In this document: positions 14,467 to 23,278 of the stretch, piece after piece
Numbering within the stretch: the first letter of the stretch is position 1
How the letters are laid out: every line of letters starts with the position of its first letter
From: Bacteroidales bacterium
GTDB taxonomy: Bacteria > Bacteroidota > Bacteroidia > Bacteroidales > UBA932
DNA length: 41,081 nt
Assembly (NCBI GenBank): GCA_017469745.1
Contig: JAFUFS010000010.1
Location: 1-41,081 of the forward strand
Reading direction: 5' to 3'
Notes under the pieces: model-generated
Seen by the model: only the letters and a program-made list of their open reading frames with translations
Databases searched by the model: none
Told to the model about the DNA's origin: nothing
Position numbers and translations under genes: made by a program

Positions 14467-16401
14467 ATGAGTTGTCGGATCAGACTGGCCTTGGCCGCCG
14501 TCATCATGCTTTGGTGGTCGGCCGCATCCGCCCAGAGTGAGGCGGAGCTTCTGAAATACGGCGGTGACGTTCAGGACAATGTCGCCGTCGGTCTGTGGAA
14601 CTGCATCCTTCCGATGGACTACGATGGGGACGGGATCCGCGACCTGGTGCTTTCCTGCCCTGACACTCCTTACAGGGGGCTCTATTTTTTCAGGAATATA
14701 GGCTCTGCTGCCAAACCCTTCTTCGACAGGGCGGTAAAGATCTCCGACGAGGGGAGAAACTACATCCGGATGTCCGAAGCTGGAGGGGTGGTCAGGGTTC
14801 TCTCTCCCGGATTCGAGTATTCAGATTTCCGCAACAAGCTCTACTCCGAGCCGGTTCCCATCCCTTACAAGGGCGAGCCGATCGAATTGGAAGGGAAGAG
14901 AAGCCACACCTGGGAATATGTCGACTTTGACGGCGACGGCGACAGGGACATCATCGTGGGCATCGACACCTGGAAGGAATACGGATGGGACAATGCCTAC
15001 GACCCTGAGGGCAACTGGAAGAACGGCCCTCTCAAGGGCTATGTCCACCTGATCAAGAACATAGACGGCGTCTATGAGAATGCCGGACCGCTTCCGATCA
15101 GCACGTTCGGGGCTCCTACCCCTTGCGTAGCCGATTTCGACGGTGACGGCGACCTGGATGTGATCTGCGGTGAGTTCACCGACGGTCTCACTTGGTACGA
15201 GAACATCCAGATGATGGACAATCCTAGTTATGCTGAGGGGAGGAGACTGAGGAACAAGCATGGCGAGATCTCCGTCCATGTCGAGATGATAGTCCCCGTG
15301 GCCTGTGACTTCGACGGTGACGGTCATGTGGACCTGCTTGTAGGAGACGAAGACGGGACCGTGTCATGGCTCAGGAACACCGGACGGGTGCGCAGGCACA
15401 TGCCTGTCTTCGAGGACATGAAATACTTCCTCCAGAAAGGCGACCTGGTCAAGTTCGGGGCTCTCGCGACTCCGTGCAGCTACGACTGGGACGGCGACGG
15501 TGACGAGGACATAATCTCCGGCAATTCGGCCGGGGACATCTGCCTGATACGTAATCTGTCAGGAGGCTCCGACCCTGTCTGGGGAACTCCGGAACTGTTC
15601 AAAGTAGGCAGGAAGCACTTCAGGGTCATGGCCGGAGAAAACGGATCGATCCAGGGCCCTGCGGAAAGGAAATGGGGCTACACGGTGCTCTCCGTCTCAG
15701 ACATGGATGGAGACGGCAGACCGGACGTGGTGTTCAACTCGATCTGGGGCAAGGTCCAGTGGCTCAGGAATAAAGGATCCAGGAGCGGGCTCAAGTTCTC
15801 CAAACCGCGTCCCGTGAAGGTCGCATGGGAGGGTTCGACTCCGAAGCCGGAGTGGAACTGGTGGACACCTGAAGAAGGTACCCTGGTCACTCAGTGGCGT
15901 ACTTCTCCCGTTATGATAGACTGGAACGGGGACGGTCTCGATGACCTTGTGACCTTGGACCAGGAAGGCTATCTGTGCCTTTATGAGAGGATCCCCGGGG
16001 ATGTGCTCTTCAAGCCGGGCAAGAGGGTCTTCAGCTGCGAGAACTGCTCTTCGTACAACAACATAAGCGGAGTCGTCAACCCGGAACCCGGCCTGCTGAG
16101 GCTCAACGCAGGCAAGGCGGGAAGTTCCGGAAGGCGCAAGTTCTGTTTCACGGACTGGGACGGCGACGGACGTCCCGACCTGATTGTCGACAGCCGCAAC
16201 GCTTCGTGGTTCAGGAATGTCTCCGGCGACGGGGTCAACACAACTTTCCGCTACATGGGTGACCTTAGCAGCAGCCGGCTGGCCGGACACAGTACCTGCC
16301 CCACGTCCGTGGACTGGGACGGAGACGGGGTCCGCGATATCCTTCTCGGCGGTGAGGACGGCCATTTCTACCTTGTGCGCAACCCTAAATCAATCCGGTA
16401 A
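14467..16401 (+). CDS. Secreted FG-GAP/VCBS repeat beta-propeller protein
   Basis: 644 aa with a signal peptide (ending A-S-A-Q near residue 23). About nine Asp-rich blades of the type D-x-D-G-D-G-x-x-D-(I/L/V) are spread along the whole length, for example near residues 51, 155, 220, 280, 340, 410, 480, 560 and 620. Such FG-GAP repeats build calcium-binding seven- or eight-bladed propellers that bind ligands or glycans; no catalytic motif is recognised. It follows the GDPD-HAD gene by 17 bases, and its stop overlaps the symporter start by one base (TAATG), so it belongs to this operon. It may present or bind the operon's substrate in the periplasm or at the cell surface. Confidence 0.85.
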   Translation: MSCRIRLALAAVIMLWWSAASAQSEAELLKYGGDVQDNVAVGLWNCILPMDYDGDGIRDLVLSCPDTPYRGLYFFRNIGSAAKPFFDRAVKISDEGRNYIRMSEAGGVVRVLSPGFEYSDFRNKLYSEPVPIPYKGEPIELEGKRSHTWEYVDFDGDGDRDIIVGIDTWKEYGWDNAYDPEGNWKNGPLKGYVHLIKNIDGVYENAGPLPISTFGAPTPCVADFDGDGDLDVICGEFTDGLTWYENIQMMDNPSYAEGRRLRNKHGEISVHVEMIVPVACDFDGDGHVDLLVGDEDGTVSWLRNTGRVRRHMPVFEDMKYFLQKGDLVKFGALATPCSYDWDGDGDEDIISGNSAGDICLIRNLSGGSDPVWGTPELFKVGRKHFRVMAGENGSIQGPAERKWGYTVLSVSDMDGDGRPDVVFNSIWGKVQWLRNKGSRSGLKFSKPRPVKVAWEGSTPKPEWNWWTPEEGTLVTQWRTSPVMIDWNGDGLDDLVTLDQEGYLCLYERIPGDVLFKPGKRVFSCENCSSYNNISGVVNPEPGLLRLNAGKAGSSGRRKFCFTDWDGDGRPDLIVDSRNASWFRNVSGDGVNTTFRYMGDLSSSRLAGHSTCPTSVDWDGDGVRDILLGGEDGHFYLVRNPKSIR

Positions 16402-17852
16402 TGGAACTTTCGGCCCTGGATTACATAGTCTTTGCAGTCTTCGTGGCCGGAGTCCTTTTCTTCGGATGCAGCTTCTTCCGCAAGAGCGGTTCAGGAGCCT
16501 CAGCCTTCACGAAGGCTGAAGGCAATGTGCCTGCGTGGGTTGTCGGGATGTCCATCTTCGCGACCTTTGTCAGTTCCATAAGTTTCCTGGGGCTCCCCGG
16601 AGGAGCATATTCAGGCAACTGGAACCAGCTGATCTTCAGTTTCACCATTCCGATTGCTACCTGGCTGGCAGCCAGGATATTCATTCCTCTCTACAGGGGG
16701 ATAGGGAGCGTGTCAGCCTACCAGTTTCTGGAAGACAGGTACGGCTGGTGGGCAAGATGCTATGTGGCGGTCTGCTATCTTCTGACCCAGGTCTGCAGGA
16801 CAGGTTCGATCCTGCTTCTCCTGGCAATCCCCTTGAACACCATGTTCGGCTGGGACATCAGCACCATCATCATAGCGACAGGTGTGCTTACCCTCGTGTT
16901 CTCCGTGCTGGGCGGCATCTCCGCCGTGGTCTGGACGGATGCTGTCCAGGGAATAATCCTCATTGCAGGCGCCCTCGTTTGCGCCCTGATCCTGACCTTC
17001 GGAATGCCGGAGGGCCCCGGGCAGCTTTTCAGGATCGCCGCTGCCGACCATAAATTCAGCCTCGGAAGCCTGTCACTCACCCTCCGCGAACCAACCGTGT
17101 GGGTCGTGTTGGTCTACGGAATATTCATAAACCTCCAGAATTTCGGGATCGACCAGAACTACATCCAGCGCTACATGACCGCAAGGTCGACCAAGGAGGC
17201 CGTACGGGGGACGATGTTCGGCAGCCTCCTCTACATCCCGGTCTCGATGGTGTTCGTGTACATCGGCACGGCACTGTATGCCTACTACACGGCCCAGCCC
17301 GGCCTCCTTCCGGAGGGCATCGCCGGAGACAAGGTGTTCCCTTATTTCATCGTCCATGGTCTTCCTGCCGGAGTGACAGGCCTTGTCATCGCCTCCCTTT
17401 TCTCGGCAGGGATCAGTACTGTTTCAACGAGCATAAACTCCTCTGCTACAATAGTTTTTACTGACTTCTATTCCAAGTTTTCCTCTAGAGGCGAAGGTGA
17501 TTCCAAAGCCCAGATGGCTGTCTTATACTTGTCTTCAGCCATCGTAGGACTGGCCGGGATCCTCATCGGTCTTGCAATGCAGAAGATTGACGGTGTCCTG
17601 GACGCCTGGTGGAAGCTTTCCTCTATCTTCAGCGGGGGAATGCTCGGCCTGTTCCTGCTTGCCCTTGTGTGCCGCAAGCCCGACAGGGTGGCTTCAATCG
17701 TAGCGGTCGCAGCCGGGCTGATGGTCATAGCATGGATGAGTCTTCCGGTCTTTCATTGCCCGATCCACACTTATCTTACGATAGTCTTCGGAACCACGGC
17801 TATCTTTCTCATAGGTTTCTGTCTTACACGTATCTTCAAGAAAAATGAATAA
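16401..17852 (+). CDS. Sodium:solute symporter (SSS family)
   Basis: 483 aa with about 13 hydrophobic helices in the SSS/LeuT-fold order and the family region SIFATFVSSISFLGLPGGAYSGNW in helix 2 (cited for its position near 50-70). A typical mid-protein G-G-I-S-A-V-V-W-T-D-A-V-Q signature is near 170. It probably imports the small product released by the operon's hydrolases with sodium. It starts within the previous gene's stop codon and overlaps the GH3 gene by eight bases, showing strong translational coupling. Substrate cannot be assigned: related Bacteroidetes proteins take up sugars, sialic acid, polyols or myo-inositol. Confidence 0.93.
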   Translation: MELSALDYIVFAVFVAGVLFFGCSFFRKSGSGASAFTKAEGNVPAWVVGMSIFATFVSSISFLGLPGGAYSGNWNQLIFSFTIPIATWLAARIFIPLYRGIGSVSAYQFLEDRYGWWARCYVAVCYLLTQVCRTGSILLLLAIPLNTMFGWDISTIIIATGVLTLVFSVLGGISAVVWTDAVQGIILIAGALVCALILTFGMPEGPGQLFRIAAADHKFSLGSLSLTLREPTVWVVLVYGIFINLQNFGIDQNYIQRYMTARSTKEAVRGTMFGSLLYIPVSMVFVYIGTALYAYYTAQPGLLPEGIAGDKVFPYFIVHGLPAGVTGLVIASLFSAGISTVSTSINSSATIVFTDFYSKFSSRGEGDSKAQMAVLYLSSAIVGLAGILIGLAMQKIDGVLDAWWKLSSIFSGGMLGLFLLALVCRKPDRVASIVAVAAGLMVIAWMSLPVFHCPIHTYLTIVFGTTAIFLIGFCLTRIFKKNE

Positions 17853-20124
17853 GATCTACGCCTCCTTGCTTCTGCCGCTGATGCTGGTCGCGAGTTCATG
17901 CGGCTCCGACAAGACTCCGGTCTGCGCCCACAGGGACGCCGACCTTGAGGCCCGTGTCGAGAAGACTCTCAAGGGAATGACCTTGGAAGAGAAGGCAGGA
18001 CAGATGGTCCAGTTGACCATTTCCGTCCTTGAAGACGAGACCCACGAAGCCCTTGATCCTGCCAAGCTGGACGAGATCTTCGGAGTGTACAAGGTCGGCT
18101 CCATCCTGAACGTAATGAACGGGAGGGCTCACAGCAGGGAGCAGACGGCTGCTATGATCCGCCAGATCCAGGAGAAGTCCATGGAGAAGATCGGGATTCC
18201 GTGCATCTACGGCCTGGACATGGTCCATGGAGCGAATTATCTCACGGACGGAACCATATTCCCACATGAGATCAATCTGGCAGCCACCTTCTATCCTGCT
18301 TTTGCAAGGAGGATGGGGGAGGTGACCGCCTATGAGACCCGCGCCGCCATGGTGCCGTGGGTCTTCACTCCGACCGTCGATCTTGGCCGTGATCCGCGCT
18401 GGCCGAGGATCTGGGAGAACTGGGGAGAAGATCCCTTCTTGGCTACGGTGATGTCGGTTGAAGAAACTCTTGGCCTCCAAGGTGAAGACCCCAACCATCT
18501 TGACCTGGAACACACATCGGCCACCCTGAAGTGCTTCATAGCCTACAGTGTTCCGTACACGGGCAAGGACCGTACTCCGGCCTATGTTCCAGAGCATGAC
18601 TTGAGAGAAAAATACTTCGCTCCTTTCCTTGCCGGATTCAAGGCTGGAGCGCACAGCATAATGGTCAATTCCTCTTCGGTGAACGGGATGCCGGTTCATG
18701 CCAACAAGACCCTTCTGTCCGGCTGGGCAAAGGAGCAGACAGGCTGGGACGGAATGATCGTGACCGACTGGTCTGACCTGAACAACCTTTACGAGCGTGA
18801 TCATGTGGCGGCCGATAAGCGTGAGGCGATAAAGATAGGAATAAACGCAGGCGTGGACATGATCATGGAACCCTACGACAAGGAGTGCTGCAAGATCCTG
18901 GTCGAACTTGCACGTACCGGGGAGATTCCGATGTCCAGGATAGACGATGCGGTCCGCAGGATCCTTCGCCTGAAGTACAGGGCGGGCCTTTTCGACAATC
19001 CGGTCTGGGACACCAATGCATTTCCCAGGTTCGGCAGCAAGGAATTCGCTGAAGATTCCTACAAGGCCGCCCTCGAGTCAGAAATCCTTCTCAAGAATCA
19101 GGGAGCGCTCCCGATAGCCGAAGGCTCCAGGATTCTGGTTGCCGGGCCCAATGCCAACAGTCTCAGGACTTTGAACGGAGGCTGGTCCTACACCTGGCAG
19201 GGCGAAGGAGATTCCTATGTGCCTCAGTACAACACGATCCTCGAGGCCTTGAGCGCCAGATTCGGAGAAGGGAATGTGATCTACGAGCCGGGTGTGACCT
19301 ATGACCTTTCAGTCAATGACTGGCCGAGGGAAAATGCTCCCGAAATCGGCAAGGCAGTGGCCGCTTCCCGGAACGCTGATGTGATAATAGTCTGCGTGGG
19401 CGAGAACTCCTACTGCGAGACTGTGGGTAACATTGACGACTTGAATCTTTCATCGAACCAGAAGGACCTTGTCAGGGCTCTGGCCGCGACAGGAAAGCCT
19501 GTCGTCCTGGTACTTAACGAGGGGCGTCCCAGGATAATAGGGGACATCGAGCCGTTGGTGGATGCAGTGGTTGACGTGATGCTGCCCGGTAACTACGGAG
19601 GAGACGCCCTTGCTGCCCTCCTTTCGGGAGATGAAAACTTCAGCGCAAAGCTTCCGTTCACATATTCAAAGCACATCAACTCCCTGCACACCTATGACTG
19701 CGATGATGCGGTGGACATCCAGTGGCCTTTCGGTCATGGATTGAGCTACACTGAATATTCCTACTCGGACCTCAGGTACGAGGGGCCTGAAACTTTCGGT
19801 GCCGGGGATGTCCTCGAATTCTCGGTCAAGGTTAAGAACACCGGTGGCCGCGACGGGCGCGAGGCGGTGCTTCTGTACTCCAGCGATCTGGTGGCCAGCC
19901 ATATTCCCGATGTAAAAAGGCTCAGGGCATTCACCAAGATAGACCTTAAGAGTGGTGAAAGCAAGGTGGTGAGATTCGAAGTGCCGGCCTCCTCCCTGGC
20001 CTTTGTCGGCGCTGACGGCAAGTGGCGCCTAGAGGAAGGCGACTTCCGCTTCAGCTGCGGAGGCCTCTCTACCACTCTTCATTGCTCTGAAACTAAAATC
20101 TGGAATACACCGAATATTATTTGA
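17845..20124 (+). CDS. GH3 beta-glycosidase, lipoprotein
   Basis: 759 aa. A lipoprotein signal (V-A-S-S-C, Cys19) is followed by a GH3 N-terminal barrel with the nucleophile in MIVTDWS (Asp308), a C-terminal alpha/beta domain with a likely acid/base in GENSYCETVGN (Glu520 or Glu525), and a Fn3-like end domain. The order and length match beta-glucosidase-like GH3 enzymes. Oddity: the substrate-binding Lys-His motif (usually K-H-F) reads LKCFIAY, with Cys230 in place of His. It lies between the symporter and the clan-A hydrolase in the same operon and probably trims beta-linked sugars in the periplasm or at the outer membrane. Beta-glucosidase is the best guess; beta-xylosidase-type specificity cannot be excluded. 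Confidence 0.92.
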   Translation: MNKIYASLLLPLMLVASSCGSDKTPVCAHRDADLEARVEKTLKGMTLEEKAGQMVQLTISVLEDETHEALDPAKLDEIFGVYKVGSILNVMNGRAHSREQTAAMIRQIQEKSMEKIGIPCIYGLDMVHGANYLTDGTIFPHEINLAATFYPAFARRMGEVTAYETRAAMVPWVFTPTVDLGRDPRWPRIWENWGEDPFLATVMSVEETLGLQGEDPNHLDLEHTSATLKCFIAYSVPYTGKDRTPAYVPEHDLREKYFAPFLAGFKAGAHSIMVNSSSVNGMPVHANKTLLSGWAKEQTGWDGMIVTDWSDLNNLYERDHVAADKREAIKIGINAGVDMIMEPYDKECCKILVELARTGEIPMSRIDDAVRRILRLKYRAGLFDNPVWDTNAFPRFGSKEFAEDSYKAALESEILLKNQGALPIAEGSRILVAGPNANSLRTLNGGWSYTWQGEGDSYVPQYNTILEALSARFGEGNVIYEPGVTYDLSVNDWPRENAPEIGKAVAASRNADVIIVCVGENSYCETVGNIDDLNLSSNQKDLVRALAATGKPVVLVLNEGRPRIIGDIEPLVDAVVDVMLPGNYGGDALAALLSGDENFSAKLPFTYSKHINSLHTYDCDDAVDIQWPFGHGLSYTEYSYSDLRYEGPETFGAGDVLEFSVKVKNTGGRDGREAVLLYSSDLVASHIPDVKRLRAFTKIDLKSGESKVVRFEVPASSLAFVGADGKWRLEEGDFRFSCGGLSTTLHCSETKIWNTPNII

Positions 20125-20138
20125 CAAACACTATAAAG

Positions 20139-21215
20139 ATGAAAACAAGATTTTTTGCTGTCGTGATGCTTTTCTCCCTGCTCGCTTCAGGATGCGGGGA
20201 CAAGACAAAAGTCAAACCTGTTGAGAGATGGACACCCGAGAAGGCTGAGGCTTGGTACGCCTCTCTGCCCTGGCTTTCTGGATGCAACTACATTCCTGCC
20301 ACCGCCATCAACCAGATCGAGGCCTGGAGCGCCGACACCTATGACGCAGCCTTGATAGACAAGGAACTCGGATGGGCCGAGGAACTAGGATTCAACACCA
20401 TGAGGGTTTTCCTCAGCAGCGTCGTGTACGAGAATGATCCTGAAGGTCTGAAAAGCCGCATGGACAATTTCCTGTCCATCTGCAGCAAGCATGGGATCAA
20501 ACCCATGTTCGTGGTTTTCGACGACTGCTGGAATGCAGAGTCATCCTACGGGAAGCAGCCGGAACCAAAGCCGGGAGTTCACAATTCGGGTTGGATCCAG
20601 GATCCTTCAGTCTCTCTGAGGGCCGACACCACCGCGCTCTATCCCAAGCTTGAGAAGTACCTCAAGGACCTCGTGACTACTTTCAGGGGGGATGAGAGAG
20701 TCCTTCTCTGGGATCTGTACAACGAACCCGGCAACGGCGACCACGGCAATGAATCCATTCCTCTCCTGAAGAACGCCTTCCGCTGGGCCCGCGAAGCCGG
20801 AGCATCCCAGCCGCTTTCTGTCGGAGTCTGGAAGAACACCCTGACGGACCTGAACAAGATCCAGCTTGAAGAATCTGACATCATCACCTATCACAACTAT
20901 TCCGGTAGCGAGGAGAACCAGCAGCAGGCGATCGACACACTCAAGGCATACGGCCGCCCGGTGATCAACACTGAATATATGGCCCGCACCCGTGGCTGTA
21001 CCTTCCAGAAGATCATGCCTCTTCTGAAGGCCAACAACGTGGGCGCCATCAACTGGGGCTTTGTCTCCGGCAAGACCAACACAATCTTCGCATGGAGCGA
21101 CCCCCGTCCGGACGGAGCAGAACCCGAAGTCTGGTTCCATGACATCTTCCGTCAGGATCACACTCCCTTCGATGCTGAAGAACTGGAGGTCATCAAGAAG
21201 TGCAACAATAAATGA
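20139..21215 (+). CDS. Clan GH-A glycoside hydrolase (cellulase/GH5-like), lipoprotein
   Basis: 358 aa from the ATG at 20139. A TTG at 20121 would extend it, but it overlaps the GH3 stop and lacks a signal sequence fit. Lipobox LLASGC (Cys19). The (beta/alpha)8 barrel has the acid/base in LYNEPGN (Glu196) and the nucleophile in INTEYMAR (Glu279), the spacing of clan GH-A enzymes. Close relatives in Bacteroidetes are commonly annotated '1,4-beta-xylanase' or 'cellulase family', with no firm specificity. It follows the GH3 gene and overlaps the next gene by four bases (ATGA). It likely acts with GH3 on the same beta-glycan, endo- or reducing-end exo-acting. Confidence 0.85.
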   Translation: MKTRFFAVVMLFSLLASGCGDKTKVKPVERWTPEKAEAWYASLPWLSGCNYIPATAINQIEAWSADTYDAALIDKELGWAEELGFNTMRVFLSSVVYENDPEGLKSRMDNFLSICSKHGIKPMFVVFDDCWNAESSYGKQPEPKPGVHNSGWIQDPSVSLRADTTALYPKLEKYLKDLVTTFRGDERVLLWDLYNEPGNGDHGNESIPLLKNAFRWAREAGASQPLSVGVWKNTLTDLNKIQLEESDIITYHNYSGSEENQQQAIDTLKAYGRPVINTEYMARTRGCTFQKIMPLLKANNVGAINWGFVSGKTNTIFAWSDPRPDGAEPEVWFHDIFRQDHTPFDAEELEVIKKCNNK

Positions 21216-22321
21216 TTGAAGATATGATCAGAAGGATTTCTGCCCTTTTCCTCGGGGCTTTGCTGGCTCTTTCATGCAGCCAGGTTGAGGTTGTCGACCT
21301 TCCCATGGCAGTCGCCCACAGGGGCTGCTGGCTAAAGGACGGCGAAGAGTTCTACATCAATGAGAACTGCCCGGCAGGAGTGAAGATGGCCGCCCAGTAC
21401 GGCTATCCTGCCATCGAGTGCGATGTCAAGTACACCCTTGACAGTGTGATGGTTATCATGCACGACAACACGATCAACCGCACCATGCGCAACGCCTCCG
21501 ACTATTCAGTCATCGAGGAGCCCGTCAAGGTCACTGAGCATACCTTCGAGGAACTGAGGACGAAGTACGTTCTCGCTTCCACCGACCCGGCTTTAAGGGT
21601 CCCCATCCCCACTCTCAAGGAAGAACTCGAAGCTTGCCGTGAATATGGTATTGTGCCGATGCTCCACAGCGCCGTTGTCGAATCCTACCAGCTCGCTCAT
21701 GAGATGCTCGGCGACAAGTTCATCGCCTTCGACGTCTCCCAGGCCGCCCTGCAGCACGCCAGGGATTATTCAAGCTGCCTGATACTCCTCGATCCGGGGA
21801 AGGATCCTGCTCCCAGGACTATCGAGAGGCTCAAGGAACTTGGAGGTACCTGCGGAATGAGCACCATGAAGCATGACATGCTCGATGCCGAGTACATCAA
21901 GACAGTCAAGGACGCCGGCTTCGAGGTCCAGGCCTCGATCTTCCCTGCTCCTCATGAGCAGAGGGCGCTGACTGACGGAGTTACCATTGAGCTTTCGGAT
22001 TTCTACTGGCATCAGACCGAAGGCCGCAAGCCCATGGATGTGTTCCGTAAGTTCCGCATGAGGCTGCCTGAAGGACAGGCTGTCGAGTGGGATCCCGAGT
22101 CACCGGACTTCGCCTCTGCTATCCTTACTCTCGACTTTGTAGGCACCATCGAGGTGACCCTGAACGGAAGGGTCTACACCCTGACCCATGAAGAAGCCGG
22201 CAAGCCCGAAATCTTCGGCACCAGGTTTTACAAGAAAACCCCCGGCCTCAAGGTCAGGGCCCTCGTCAATTCCGAGGTCAAGTCCCTCAAGGCCGAGCTT
22301 TACGACTGCAGTCCGAGATAA
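21212..22321 (+). CDS. Glycerophosphodiester phosphodiesterase family lipoprotein
   Basis: 369 aa. The ATGA overlap with the previous stop favours the start at 21212; an inner ATG at 21224 gives a neater lipoprotein signal (LLALSC, Cys22 in the long form). The GDPD domain has VAHRG (His36, Arg37), NEN (Glu51, Asn52), IECDV (Glu69, Asp71) and MHD (His84), so the metal and catalytic set is complete. About 60 extra C-terminal residues look like a small beta domain. It is a second phosphodiesterase in the same operon as the GDPD-HAD fusion, arguing that the pathway's substrate contains phosphodiester bonds. It abuts the convergent GntR gene with no gap. Confidence 0.9.
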   Translation: MIEDMIRRISALFLGALLALSCSQVEVVDLPMAVAHRGCWLKDGEEFYINENCPAGVKMAAQYGYPAIECDVKYTLDSVMVIMHDNTINRTMRNASDYSVIEEPVKVTEHTFEELRTKYVLASTDPALRVPIPTLKEELEACREYGIVPMLHSAVVESYQLAHEMLGDKFIAFDVSQAALQHARDYSSCLILLDPGKDPAPRTIERLKELGGTCGMSTMKHDMLDAEYIKTVKDAGFEVQASIFPAPHEQRALTDGVTIELSDFYWHQTEGRKPMDVFRKFRMRLPEGQAVEWDPESPDFASAILTLDFVGTIEVTLNGRVYTLTHEEAGKPEIFGTRFYKKTPGLKVRALVNSEVKSLKAELYDCSPR

Positions 22322-23047
22322 TTATTTGGCGTTGGCTTTTTCGATATTGGCCCACATGTTTTCGAACTGTGTGCTGAGGTGAAGCCTCATGGCCATTCTG
22401 AAGGCGTCCGGAGTGCCGTTCCGCAAAAGGTTGTACAACCCGATGTGAGAAACGACATTCCGGTCGTGGTAATCTTTCTTCAGCCTGGGGGAGTACAATG
22501 AGAACAAGTGCCTGACGATGAACTGGAAATCCATCAGGTCCTGGTTGCCGGTGATTTCGAACAGTTTTGCGTGGAACTGGATATCGACATCCTTTAATTT
22601 TTCAGCGATTTCAAGTTTTGAGGCTTCGTCTTTGGCAAGATTCATCTGTTGATCCAATTTGGCTTCTTCTCCTACAATCTCGTCAAGTTCGGCCATAAAC
22701 TTGTCGTTCTTACCCATGAATATGAAATCGGCGGCTCCGATCTCCAGCATAAGACGCAGTTGGTAGAGATCCGTCAAAGCTTTCTTATCCAGCAGACCGG
22801 TGCCGATCAACGGCTTGAGTACGCCGAACACATTCGGACTCACCACGCTTGTGCCCTTCTTTCTTTTTGTTTCTATTATTCCAAGAGCGCGGAGTTGGCT
22901 TAGGGATTCGCGAAGTACTCCACGGCTTACGCCAAGGATCTCAGCAAACTCGCTTTCTTTCGGAAACTGTTTGATGTCCGGATTGTTGGAAATGTAGCTG
23001 AGAATATTCTTCTGAGTCTGTTCGACGAGGGTTTGGTAGCCGTTCAT
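22322..23047 (-). CDS. GntR-family (FadR/FCD) transcriptional regulator
   Basis: 241 aa from the ATG at 23045-23047. A nine-codon-longer start at 23074 falls on the gene's own -7 box, so it is rejected. The N-terminal winged helix-turn-helix (FPKESEFAEILGVSRGVLRE) is followed by an FCD ligand domain with His residues in IQFHAKLF, SHIGLY and MRLHL that normally hold a metal near an organic-acid ligand. FadR-type GntR proteins (for example NanR) often answer to sialic acid or other sugar acids. It is divergent from the nonulosonate locus and most likely represses it. It shares a zero-base convergent boundary with the GDPD gene at 22321. Confidence 0.92.
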   Translation of the reverse strand: MNGYQTLVEQTQKNILSYISNNPDIKQFPKESEFAEILGVSRGVLRESLSQLRALGIIETKRKKGTSVVSPNVFGVLKPLIGTGLLDKKALTDLYQLRLMLEIGAADFIFMGKNDKFMAELDEIVGEEAKLDQQMNLAKDEASKLEIAEKLKDVDIQFHAKLFEITGNQDLMDFQFIVRHLFSLYSPRLKKDYHDRNVVSHIGLYNLLRNGTPDAFRMAMRLHLSTQFENMWANIEKANAK

Positions 23048-23071
23048 CTGGATTTGGGTTATCAATTTATA

Positions 23072-23079
23072 CAAATATA
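23072..23079 (-). promoter_or_regulatory. -7 box of the GntR regulator gene
   Basis: TATATTTG on the minus strand fits TAnnTTTG. The start of transcription would fall near 23065, giving a leader of roughly 15-20 bases to the ATG at 23047. This box decides the start codon choice. Confidence 0.5.
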
Positions 23080-23163
23080 TAAAAAAATGATAAATATGTC
23101 CGATATAATCGCCGACTTAATAAATCGTACATATTTTCCATTTTATTGTATTTTCGATTATTA

Positions 23164-23181
23164 TTGATAAATATTTGTCAA
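23164..23181. promoter_or_regulatory. Candidate operator palindrome for the GntR regulator
   Basis: TTGATAAATATTTGTCAA is a palindrome with one mismatched pair, in the AT-rich 231-base divergent region. A related half (TGATAAATAT) lies at 23088-23097 beside the regulator's promoter. I saw no consensus -7 box for the plus-strand operon here. Confidence 0.5.
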
Positions 23182-23278
23182 AATAAATATTATTTATTGT
23201 TTTTATTTGTATTTTTACCCCGAAGGAATGGAAAGGGGGGAGTAAACCACATTTATTAACGAGAAGCCAATTAATCCG

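Noticed and set aside
20121..20138. TTG start for the clan GH-A hydrolase
   Set aside because: Overlaps the GH3 stop and adds residues before a normal lipoprotein signal; the ATG at 20139 fits better.
23182..23278. Consensus -7 promoter for the plus-strand nonulosonate operon
   Set aside because: TTTG occurrences are not preceded by TA at the right distance; I could not support a specific box.
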